DNA of 64,000 nt from Toxonevra muliebris (taxonomy: Eukaryota; Arthropoda; Insecta; Diptera; Pallopteridae): NCBI GenBank assembly GCA_963691655.1, contig OY829329.1, positions 17,312,708 to 17,376,707 on the forward strand. Reading direction: 5' to 3'. The translations under genes and the position numbers were made by a program. The notes beneath the pieces were generated by a model. It was given only the letters and a program-made list of their open reading frames with translations, was not told where the DNA came from and made no database searches. Shown piece after piece: positions 47,446 through 57,409 of this stretch; within the stretch, counting starts at the first letter, position 1, and each line of letters begins with the position of its first letter.

Positions 47446-49205
47446 TACAGGTGTCCCCCATATGTCACGATTGCTAGGTTCCAAAAAAGCATCGTGTTAT
47501 GCGAATTCTTGTTATACGGAACAAGGAAGCAGTACAAAAAGCGGAGTTAGTTTCCAAGAATTTAGAAATCTGCCGTATTATATACGAAATCGTATTATAC
47601 GGAAAAAGTAAGTAGTACAAAAACAGGGTTATGTTCCAAGAGTTTTAGAAACAACTTTTTGGGATAAGGGCTCGTTTGCTTCGTGTATATTTTAACTTTT
47701 TGTACGGTTTGATACATTTTCTCTCTTTTATAAATAACTTAAAGTTTTATTTTTGGTTGCAAAAAATACAAAAATGGAAAGTAAGTGTATTGATTTCTAA
47801 TAATAAGCACTTAACAGAAAATTTATTGGAAGATGTAAAGAAAAAATTTGAATTTAACAAGTAAAAATGACAATGAAACTGGAATTTGATAAATTTAACA
47901 AATAAAAATTAGAGTTGTAGCTAAATAGCTTATTAACAAATTTAAAAAGCGATTTGAATTTCTAAATTTTTTTCACTAATCGTGTTAAACGAGGGATTCA
48001 GCTATTCGCAAATCATGTTGGAAGGAAATCGTGCTGTAGTGGCATCGTGTTATATGGGATTTCCGCTATTAATAAATCGTGTTGGAGCGAAATCATGCTC
48101 TACGAGTGCCGTGTTGTACGTGGGAAACCTCAGTGGCGGTACATTCATATAAGCCCAAAAGACGGGCTTGCCTAAGAATTGTTAACTGAACATTTGTACA
48201 TTATGTACTTACAAAATTACAACTTCTGTTTTAACTGAAAGAATAATTTTCTTTTAAAAATTTTTATTTGTATTACCCTGTTTTTCAATAGCTCGTATAT
48301 GTACTAATAAAAAATTAAATATGGATTATATAAAATACACATAAGCATTCATGCTATCGGAGTTCATCAAGTTGGCTTTTACGAGGCTTTTAAAATTTGA
48401 AAATGTATGTTTTCATAACATGCTATCTCGCTTATTCTTATAGGAAGTTCAATAGCTTTTTTAGTATGTGCGGTTCCATAAAAAGTAGCAGCATACCAAT
48501 TTTCTACTACTATGTATGATTTTACATAGATCTGAAAAGCTGGCTTTCAGTTTTTGTTTGGCATTTGGAAAGTATTTACTCCACTTTCTTTTACTCCTAT
48601 TTTTTTGCACCATTAGTTTTTAGCAGAGTTTCGAACCGGTTAAATTTGGGTTCGTGTTCAGGTTCAGGCTCAAGCAAAAAATAACTCTGTGTTCCGGTTC
48701 AGGTTCAAATAAAAATGAAGCAAAACAAGGTTTTTCAAATAATAGTTTTACTTATTTACATCCATACATACATTTAGTTACTTTTCAATTTGAATTTTTT
48801 CATTCCGTTGACATTTTTTTATATTTAATAATTTGCAGTTTTATTAATAAGGTTTATATTAAGAGAAATTATCGTTTAGTTTAAAAAATAGAATATCACT
48901 CAACGATTTGTTTTTTAAATGATACCTTTGCGGAGCCTATATATATTTAAGTCCAAAAATGCCCTTTCTACGTTCACTTCCTGAATTTATATGCTCATTT
49001 TGTATTTTTAATGTCAATATTTTAGCACGTCTAAAAACGTTGGTAAAGTCCAAACAGAGCTCCCATATTCCTTCTTCAATGCTTCAATCGGGATCTAGAA
49101 CATTCCATCCTTATTGTCAATTTTAGCCTTTTTGGTTTGGTAAAAAAAAAATGCACTGGGCTTGCCTCATCAGTAAATGCTAGGCACGCCACTGGGAAAC
49201 CTGTA
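47446..49205. mobile_element. Tc1/mariner (pogo/Tigger-like) non-autonomous element, split by a hAT insertion
   Basis: The left end CAGGTGTCCCCCATATGTCA (47448) matches the right end, reverse complemented, CAGGTTTCCCACGTACAACA once the hAT insertion is removed. TA lies on both sides (47446-47447 and 49204-49205), the Tc1/mariner target duplication. Without the hAT copy the element is about 684 bp. The interior carries repeated ATCGTGTTATGCGAA and CGTATTATACGG motifs, similar in style to pogo/Tigger non-autonomous copies. The family assignment is inference from ends and target only. Confidence 0.72.
48123..49202. mobile_element. hAT-type element, 1064 bp, with perfect 8-bp target duplication
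   Basis: The element (48131-49194) starts CAGTGGCG and ends CGCCACTG, a perfect 8-bp inverted terminus with further similarity inside (a GGGCTTGCC block near both ends, inverted). It is flanked by identical GGAAACCT octamers at 48123-48130 and 49195-49202. CAGTGGCG ends plus an 8-bp duplication are diagnostic of hAT elements. Open frames inside (48654-48884 on +, 49076-49312 on the minus strand) show no transposase domain, so it is non-autonomous. It inserted near the extreme right terminus of the pogo-like element. Confidence 0.9.
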
Positions 49206-49856
49206 CATATAATACTGTAATTGACAGACGAAAATAAAGATAACAAATTTCCACGATCAGAAAATTTTTTCAACCCCTGCTTTGTTTTTTTCGTGCAATT
49301 TTTTGATGACATTTGTCAAAGGTGAATTTGATTGTACTCGACACGGGTTCACTAAAAGTTAATCTACTAGTTCAAATATAACTCTATTTGAAAATATAAC
49401 TCTATTTTTGTATTTTAAATAAACTAAATTGAATTACCTACAATGCTACGTACATTTATTTTTAAAAAATTACCGCTATCTTCAAAATCCTAACGGGTGA
49501 ATTTGAAAATTCGTAAAAAAAAAGTGCCAAATGGCCACTTTTGGCGCTACGGGTGGCTTTCGGTTTTTTTTTATATAATGGGTACGCCATTCGCTTTAGC
49601 GGCATTTTTTACATAGGTGTGGATATCTGAAAATCTTTTATATGGAAGTTGAATACTTTTTCCATACAAAATCCCAAACCTATTATAAAACATCCTTTAA
49701 AATCACGGTTTTCGAGAGTAGCGCATCCAGTTTTCGCAAATTTAATTTATTTATTTTTTCATTTTAATTGGTTTTTAGCACCCTATTTTCATATTCTGCT
49801 GTCACAATGAAGATATGAAATACTTTAGCAAAATAAGCCATCTAGTATACATATAT

Positions 49857-50350
49857 CCCTTTCATTCCCCGCTAGCTTGCACTTTTTTCTTCTTCCCTCC
49901 TCTTTCTCTATTCTCCTTTTACTGCCCTTTCACTCCTTTACTCTTTTTCTCCTTCCAACTTTCCTACTCCTATTCCTTCTTTCCTTCCATTTCTCATTCC
50001 CCTCTCTTCAGTACTGCTTTTGAATTCTTTTTTTCCTCCTTCTTTCCTTTCTCTTTTCCAATATCCTCATGCTCTCCCTCACTCTTCTGCCTCCCACTTT
50101 TTTCACCCCTTTTTTTCTACTTTCTCAACACCTTTTCTCCCACTACATTTCTCTCTTGTTCTCTTCTTCCCCTTTTTCCCCTCTTCTGTTTTTCACATTC
50201 AGTGAAAGGAACACTCATTTCCATCCATTTGTTTCTTCCCCTTTTTTGGCACTTTTTTTCATTCTGTTTCGTTTCCCTCTCTTCCTCATGCTCTCTCTCA
50301 GTCTTCTTCCTTTTCGTTTTTCCCTGTTTTCTCCGTCTCACACTCGCTAG
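49857..50350. repeat. Polypyrimidine tract, about 490 bp
   Basis: The + strand is overwhelmingly C and T (TTCTTCCCTCC, CTCTTTTCC and similar), with few purines. A 187-codon + frame rich in Phe, Ser, Leu and Pro is a consequence of this composition. It directly abuts the foldback element and has the opposite strand bias to the 53-54.9 kb tract. Confidence 0.85.
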
Positions 50351-51280
50351 TTCGCTAGTTCCCGTATTTTTTGGGTAAAGTCTGGTAAACTGAGAGTAAA
50401 CGAAAAATGCTCTCTCTGATACACAAAAATGCACAAAAGTGCGGGAGCGCACAAAACCACTTTTCTTGCACGAAACAAAACGTCAAATTTTAACGACAGT
50501 TAAATTCAAAAAATATAGTTTCTGTGATATTTAATAAAATAAAAATTGTTAAATCTTACAGGAAAATAAATAAATAATGAAAAAATTAAACATAAATTAT
50601 TCGCCTGTCTACTTTTGTAGAATCTTCGGGTTCACAATCACCATTTGCATTGTTCAGAAATAGCAGAAGCTTCTACAGCGTCAGAAGTTGAACAGACAAT
50701 TGCGTCATTAACTTGTGAAGAATGTAGTTAAAAATTAACTAATATACTATTAATTAATTTTCAAATGTCTTTTAAACATTTTCCATTTTAAATATCACTT
50801 ATTTTTCTAAAAATTCTTTATTTATTTATTAATTTCAAATTTTCAATATATTTTCACAAAAGCTAAACAGCTGATAAATACAAAACAGCTGATTGTTTGA
50901 CACTTTTAACATTTTTACCCAAAGAAAATGTGCGGGCTATTTCGTGCAAAAAGAAGAAGACAATTACTCTCTCATCTCTGCTCTCATTTGCAAGTTTTTT
51001 GAGTACGGGAATGCTTTCTGGGCTGTTTTGGGCGAACGCGTTCACCCGCGTTGTAGTACGGGAACAGAGCTATTATAATCGATACTTTAAATGGTCAGAA
51101 CAATTTGTAAATCCGCTAACAATTAAAACTGATTTCATATTAACTTTTGTTATTTAAAACCAAATTAAATGCACATGCAATTGGGTTTTAGAATTTTAAA
51201 TCAAATCATAACCTAAAAATCGTTTTTAAATACGAAAAGTATTAAAAAGTAAAGTATTTAAACAAAAAATATTTTATTTC
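50351..51280. other. Non-coding DNA, possible inverted termini
   Basis: GTTCCCGTA at about 50358 faces TACGGGAAC at 51057-51065, and GCACGAAA near 50468 faces TTTCGTGC near 50940, suggesting the block could be another inverted-repeat element, but no target duplication was found. Open frames of 60-86 codons show no domain. Confidence 0.35.
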
Positions 51281-53029
51281 ACATTCTCATTAAAGGCACA
51301 AAAAAAAAAAAAAATAAAAAATAAAAAATATATTTATTTATAAAAAAAAAAAAACAAGACAAAAAAATTCATTTGACATTTAAGATGGCATAAAAGCAGC
51401 AGCATCTCCGACAATAATAATGTCAGCAATAACAACAACAACAACAAGAAAAGCATATTGTCGCATATTAGTAGACACACACATACACATATGTATAGCA
51501 TTATTGTTGTTGTTATTATGAGACTGTGACATTATGCCACACTTCCATTACAATGTACCCTGAGTAGCAGCAACAATATGTGGCAATACCAAAAAAAAAA
51601 AAAAAAAATGGAAAATGGAAAATAGAAAAGTAAAAAAAGAAGGTATTTTGTAAATTAAATTTTGTGGCGGCATTAGAATGGCACTTCAGCAAAGGAGATG
51701 ATAGGGGAGGGTTTGGCGTGAGGCAGGAGGGGAAATACTACTTACAGTCATAAGCACGTAGCATATAGAAAATTGAGACAAACTTATGGGATGGGGGGCG
51801 GGATGGGGGGGGGGGGGGAGAAGAGATAGAGGGAGGGAGAGAGGCACACATACTTGGTATCATTTAATGCAAATTTATAGAAATTTATGATATAATATTT
51901 TCTACTAGGTTTTTTTTATTTTTTGGAATGTTTTCCTTTTCATAAATTAATACCACACACCGATAGATTTATAATATGTGAGGGTGTGTGTATGTATGTG
52001 TACGTGTAATGGTATAAGTAAGTATGTATATGTGTATACCACTGAAATTGGCATTGAATTTGCGTTTCACCCTCAACACAATCCCCCCCTCCTCCCCAAG
52101 CAAATAAATAAGTAAAATATTTATATTTTTTAAGCTTAAGCGTGAATTTTTCATGTAGAATAAGTAGCATAGTAACAACAATAACAACAACATTAACAAT
52201 AACAATGACTTTGACGTGTTATAACATTAATAATATCAATAATTGTATGTATGTATGTCAGTGTGTTTGTGTGTGTATATTTATTATGAAAATGGGTGTA
52301 GAAGTAATTTAATAGCTTGCAATGACGCATGAAATTGCAAAAAAAAAAAAAAAGCGTAACAACAGCTGAAAAAGAACAACAGGAAGCATGGCATATCGCG
52401 CTTTCTGCTGCGTTTAATTTTTTTCAGCATATTTTTTTTTACTAACGATTTTCATTTATGTGATTTTGGTATTTATGTGTGGCAACAACAGAAACACCGC
52501 AACAACAACAACATATCTTCCACAATTTTCACCAATGTTTTTTTTTTTAACATTTATTTCGTTTTGACTTTTTTTCATTTTTTGTTGTAAATAAATTATG
52601 CGCGAAATTTGAATTATTGATATTGTCATAATTTATAAATATATTGTTATCTTACATATCTAGTTATGCATACATGCATAAATACATTTATGTTTGCGCT
52701 TGTCTGTGTGACCCACATGTGTATTGGTATTCGTGCCTGTATTAATTTATGAAAAATTATATAAATATTTCATACAAATACTTAACTTGCCTGTCTACAT
52801 AAATTTAATAAATTGAATTTAAATTTATGCATGAAATTTTTTTAAATTTATTTTTTACAATGTATGAAAAATGCATACAGGGTGATTCCGTCTCGATGAC
52901 TCAAGCTAATAGAGATGATAGGGGATAAGTAGAGACAAGTGAAAAACTTATGATGTTATGCTATTTTTAATCCCTTGCGAAATATAGAAGGTTAAGGATT
53001 TTTGTGTTTCTTTGGGTAGAGGAGAGACT
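51281..53029. other. Non-coding DNA with microsatellites
   Basis: A runs (51300-51315, 51342-51354), AAC repeats (51433-51446, 52176-52205), a G-rich patch at 51788, GT tracts near 51980 and 52263, and a T-rich stretch near 52540. No coding region was recognised. Confidence 0.5.
51788..51818 (+). other. G-quadruplex-prone G-rich tract
   Basis: GGGATGGGGGGCGGGATG is followed by a run of 14 G (51805-51818). Four or more G-runs with 1-2 base loops on one strand satisfy the usual G-quadruplex pattern. The exact G count could be a sequencing error. Confidence 0.6.
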
Positions 53030-54900
53030 TTGCTGTGAGTGAGGGAAGAGAAATATTAAGAAGAGAAAATTGAGAGAGAGATATACCTGTCTCTAGAAGA
53101 AGAAAATGGGTAGCGAGTGAGAAAGAGAGGTAGAGAGAGTTAAGGAATGAGAAAGGCAAACGGGAGAAATAAAGTAAGAGATAAGAGAGGGATACTCATT
53201 CTCTGTGGAGAGGTGAAAAAAGAAGAGTAATAGATAGGGAAATAAGGTAGAAAGAGGATTGAAAAGGGAAGAGATAAAGAGATTAGCGGATATAAGGTAG
53301 AAGAAAAAGGGGAAGGAAAAATTAAGAAAATAAAAAGTAATGAAAAGAGAGAGAGAGAGAGGGAAGGGGAAAAGGGGTGGAATAAGCACAGGGAAAGGTG
53401 TAGGAAGATACAGGGAAAGTGAGCTAAATGAAGTGGAGAGGTAGAGAGAAGCCATTGTATGAGAAAGAAGGGAATATGGAAGAAAAAGAAATGGAAAAAG
53501 GATAATTCTAGAGAGAGGGAGGAAGAGGGGTGGGAAGAGAAAAGGGAAAGAAAGAAGTAAGAAATGAGATAGAGGAAGGAAAAAAGTGAGGAATGGAGTA
53601 GTATACACTGGATAGGTGGAAAGAAAGAGGAAATTAAGGGTGAAATACAGAAAAGAGACGGGAGTAAAAGGGGAAGAGAAAAGAAAGGACTTATTATAAG
53701 AAAGAGAAAGAGGAGACTAATATAAAAGAGCCAAATTGATAAGAGGGGTTCGAAAGGAAAAAGGAGAAGAAATAATTGGAGATGCAAAGCGAAGTATCGC
53801 ATAAAGAGAAAGGTAGAGAAGATAATGAGAAAAGGGAATGAAGAAGAAAAAAAGTGGAATAAAAATAATTCATGAGAGGGAAAAGAGGGAAAAGTGGTGG
53901 CAAGAGAGAAAACGGAAAGAGGAAAAGGGCGGAATAAGCAAAGGGAAGGGTGTAGGAAGATAAAGGGAAAATGAGGAAAAAGAAAAAAGTAGGAAGATAC
54001 AGGGAAAGTGAGTGGAGAGGTAGAGAGAAGCCATTGTATAAGAAGAAAATGGGGAAGAAAAAAAAGTGGAAAAACATAATTCTATAGAGAGGGGGGAAGA
54101 GGGGTGAGGTGAGAAAGAGGAAATAAAGAGTCAGGAATGAGAGAGAGGTAACCAAGAAAAGGAGAATCGAGGAGGACGCGTGAAAATTGGTGGAGGGATA
54201 CAGGGAAGGAGGCGCGGAGAAATGGAAATAGAAAGAACTTGTCATATAAAGAAAAAAAGAGTGGAGAAAAATAAAAAAAGGGATAATGATTGATGTGAGG
54301 GATGAGAAAAAGGAAAATAACAAGAAATTAGCGGAGATGTAGGAAAAATTAAGGGAGAGATAGAGGGAAAAGTAGACAATAAGAGGAGGGAATGGGGAAG
54401 ACAAGAGAGAAAAGTGAGAAAAGAATGGAGAATGATTGATGTGGGGGAAGAGAAAACGGAAAGAAGAAAGAAGGAGTGGAGATGTAGAAAGAAAGAATGA
54501 AGAGTAATAGATAGAGAAAAAGGGGAAGAGAAAAAACTGGAAAGAGAGAAACTTCATGAGAAGTGAAAGAAAGAGAGAAGGAATAAGAAAAGGGAAGCGA
54601 GAATGGAAGAAACGAGGAACGGAAATGGGAAGGGAGAAAGATGGAGTGGGCAGGTACAGAAAACAATAGAAGAGGGGAGAGAAGAGGGGAGAGAAGAGAG
54701 GAGATTAGAGAGGAAAATGGAAAAAGAAAAGAACTCTGAGAGCAAAAACTCGTGGCAAAAAGGGAAAGAGGCGAGGAATAAGAAAAAAAAAAACGGGGGG
54801 AATATGAATGAAAAAAAGAGGAAATGGAAAGGAAGAAAAGAAGAAAAGAAGAAAAAAGTTAAACAAAAAGGAAGAAAAGAAGAAAATTAAAAAAAAAAAA
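53030..54900. repeat. Polypurine tract, about 1.9 kb, with internal tandem units
   Basis: The + strand is almost all A and G. Internal homology shows it is a repeat and not just biased sequence: GGTAGAGAGAAGCCATTGTA occurs at about 53438 and 54019 (about 580 bp apart), each followed by a similar AATTCTA(G/T)AGAGAGGG block; GTGTAGGAAGATA(C/A)AGGGAAA occurs near 53397 and 53949, with a third partial copy near 53989. Minus-strand frames of up to 287 codons (Ser, Phe, Leu, Pro) are artefacts of the polypyrimidine strand. Confidence 0.88.
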
Positions 54901-54971
54901 TAGGCTGAACAAAAGAATGGAAGGAAAAATATGCTAGTGCTTAGCACCACAACGAATTTAAGGGTTCGGCC
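54901..54971. other. Short spacer between purine tract and direct repeat
   Basis: Ordinary AT-rich sequence with no recognisable feature. Confidence 0.4.
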
Positions 54972-55149
54972 TAGCAGGTACTTAATGGAGCACAAAAGAC
55001 TTCATTCCAGGCCTTCTATGTACGAGTACAACGATTTGGGCAATTTAATATTAAATACTTTTCATGCTACAAAGAAAACTTGAAAATTATTTTTAAAGAT
55101 TAATTTACTATACAAACTCTTCATAGGCTTACATTTGCCAATTATTTCC

Positions 55150-55287
55150 TTAACCCAGTCTTGCCTAGTGGTGCCATATGGCACATTGTCGTTGAGCCGT
55201 TCCTAAGTCAGGCTTAAAACAAATTTTTTTCTCAAATTACTATCTCGATCTATCGACTTTGGTTCCCGCTCGTCCTTAATGGGTTAA
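55150..55287. mobile_element. Mini TTAA-flanked element, 138 bp
   Basis: It begins TTAACCCAGTCTTGCCTAGT and ends AATGGGTTAA, so TTAACCCA is inverted at both ends. A perfect palindrome GTGCCATATGGCAC sits at 55171-55184. The ends resemble those of the 3806 and 63787 elements, suggesting one piggyBac-like family. The ends are short, so confidence is moderate. Confidence 0.45.
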
Positions 55288-55719
55288 AAACTTTTTTAAA
55301 AAAAATTTTTCACATTTTTTTTTAACTTAGATACAGCTTCAATATAGACTACTATGCGGATTGTTAAGTACCTGATCTAACTAAAAACACATATTATTTT
55401 TTTTTTTTTTGGTAAAAATCTTTATTAATCTTCGTCACACTCCTGTTTTAGCTAGATAACTTATACCAATGATCTTTTAACATTTTCATGCCTTTTCTAG
55501 TTTTTTTATTATTTTTTTGAGCCAAAAACCTAAGTAGTAATTATCATGGAATTTTTAAATATGCATTACAATTAAATGGCTGCTTTTTGTTCGTATACAT
55601 TCCCAGATTGATTAGCTGACTAGTATGATACGTTTTTTGTTAATTATGATTAAATTTATACATGATTCGTTATTCATGACCAAAAATTTTAGTTAACTAA
55701 TTAGTTGATTGCAATTTGA

Positions 55720-55915
55720 GCTTCCGTAGAGGTAGCGCAGAGAGCCTCAGTAACCAATATGGCGGTCATTCTTCTGACCTTATCCAGTGGTTTTAAGTTG
55801 ATCATCTTTATAGTAGCTTGCTACCATAAGAAAGATTCGGTCCAATCACTGATTGATAAAGCCAGTATATGACTTGAGTTTAGAGTCCCTCTCTTGTATT
55901 TAAGGTTCTTTTACA
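55720..55915 (-). pseudogene. Fragment of the same non-LTR retrotransposon family as 21214-22540
   Basis: The + strand here reads CTTCCGTAGAGGTAGCGCAG, ACCAATATGGCGGTCATTCT and GACCTTATCCAGTGGTTTTA, closely matching CTTTCGTAGAGGTAGTGCGG, ATCAATATGGCAGCTGTACT and AACCTTATCCAGTTGTTTAA at 22240-22310. The match continues to about 55915/22435. It covers the reverse transcriptase thumb region on the minus strand. The copy is truncated at both ends and carries indels. Confidence 0.85.
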
Positions 55916-56175
55916 ACTAATTTCAATGACAAAAATTGTTTCCACAAAGCTGTTATCCAAAATTCAAAAATAAAAATATCTGTGCCTCACCCTACAAAAG
56001 CTAAAGTTTTACCTAATTAGCAGGTACTTAATGGAGCACAAAAGACTTCATTCCAGGCTTTCTATGTACGAGTACAACGATTTGGGCAATTTAATAATAA
56101 ATACTTTTCATGCTACAAAAAAAAACTTGAAAGTTATTTTTAAAGATTAATTTACTACACAAACTCCTCATAGGC

Positions 56176-57409
56176 AATAGCTACTACTGAAATGAAAAAA
56201 AAATAAAAGCAAAAATCTATTTAAGTTTAGAAAATTACAAAGAAGAAGGAAAAGAAATGCACAATAAAACAAATACAAATACAAAACAAAAACGAAATAA
56301 AATAAAATAAAAATTATTTCTGCTATCGTAAAGAGAGAAAAGAACATTTTATTTACTCAAAGCTTATTTATATTTGGCAAGCAAAGTCTACCGGAATAAT
56401 AGAAAAAATTGGAAAAAAAGAAATGGGGGTATTAAATACAAAAATAGAAAGCAACAAAAAAAAAAAGCAAGTGAAAGTTTAAAATGAATTGAAAACCAGC
56501 AGAAGAACTCAAACCAGTACTACCTTAAGAAAGAAGCCTTTTTTTTCCTTTTTATTTATACTTTACTTTGCTTTTCACATTTCTCTACTTCCTATTGACT
56601 TGTGCACTGAACTTGAATTAAAAACTGAAATGAAATACAGAAAAGAGGGAAATTATATACAGAAATAGGAAGAGAGCTATGAGGACGAGAAATTGTTGTG
56701 TCCAACTGCTGTACTGATTTGCAAAGCATTTGTGGCCAATTTAAATTTAATTGCAAAAGCCGCGTGCTTTGTTTTTTTTTCTTTCAAGGCAGAACCTTTT
56801 ATGAATTGCCGAGTGGTGCCGATGCAATAATGAAATGATAAAGATGCTTGCTTGCTTTCTCTCGTCTATTTGCTTCCAAACCTTTTCAAGTACAAAAAAA
56901 AAAAAAAGAAAGAAAAGAAATCACCGCTCAAATTCGTAAAAATAATAATTAGCATCCTTTTTTTGTATGCTCAGAATTTTATTAAGTGTCCTTTTTTCGG
57001 TCTACTCCATGCCCTTCACGCGTTCATTCAGTCAGTCATTCATTTGGAATTGCAAATGAAGTGTGAATTACATTTCAACATCTGGCATCGCCATCATGTC
57101 GTAGTTACAACAAAAATTTGCAAGGAAAAACAAAAAGAGAAAACAAATAAAATATATCTTCAGAGATGTTATTAAAAGTTTGAGTGATATGGTGAGAGGG
57201 GCGGCGTAAAAGGGGTGAAGAGAGAAACGCAAAGAGAGAGAGAGAGAGAGAGACAGAGTAGGAGTAGTGGCATCTAGACTTCTTTGTTTAAACATCGTTT
57301 ATTGTATATTCTTTATTTGAAGTTAAAATAGTACCAGTAAGTAAAGCAGTTTCTTCATAAATGTATTGTGTACCCTACGCTCAAAAGGTAAGGATATATG
57401 GAATTTAGT
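56176..57409. other. Non-coding DNA, nothing recognised
   Basis: AT-rich, with A-rich stretches and a GA microsatellite at 57231-57252. The frames of 75-107 codons here follow simple repeats and lack domains. Confidence 0.5.

Larger units (their letters stand above)
46764..49853. mobile_element. Foldback-type element with about 580-bp inverted arms, carrying nested insertions
   Basis: The left arm (about 46764-47337) and right arm (about 49268-49853) are inverted copies. Shared blocks include GTATAC near both ends, AATATGAAAATAGGGTGCTA, AAAACTGGATGCGCTACTC, CACGGTTTTC complements, ACCCGTTAGGATTTTGAAGA and AAATAGAGTTATATTTGAAC. The right arm has a short extra GGCGCTACGGGTGGC piece that the left lacks. 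Removing the insertion at 47448-49203 leaves a spacer of only about 170 bp, so the original element was a near-palindrome of about 1.3 kb. No coding frame is present. The target duplication is unclear. Confidence 0.82.
54972..56175. repeat. Pair of 157-bp direct repeats, 1046 bp apart
   Basis: Copy 1 (54972-55128) and copy 2 (56018-56175) both start TAGCAGGTACTTAATGGAGC and end CATAGGC, differing at only a few positions (for example GGCCTTC against GGCTTTC and a small A-run length change). They flank a 0.9-kb segment that holds a TTAA mini element and a retrotransposon fragment. They could be a tandem duplication or repeats flanking an insertion. They lack the TG...CA ends of LTRs. Confidence 0.88.

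Noticed and set aside
49815..50378. 187-codon Phe/Ser/Pro-rich + frame
   Set aside because: It lies in a polypyrimidine tract and has the same compositional explanation.
50351..51080. Complete inverted-repeat transposon
   Set aside because: Only short inverted words (GTTCCCGTA, GCACGAAA) were found, with no consistent ends or target duplication.
53093..54557. Minus-strand frames of 171-287 codons rich in Ser, Phe, Leu and Pro
   Set aside because: They read the pyrimidine strand of a long purine tract, where stop codons are rare by composition.
54972..56175. LTR retrotransposon with 157-bp LTRs
   Set aside because: No TG...CA ends, primer-binding site, polypurine tract or gag/pol between the repeats, which are also very short for LTRs.
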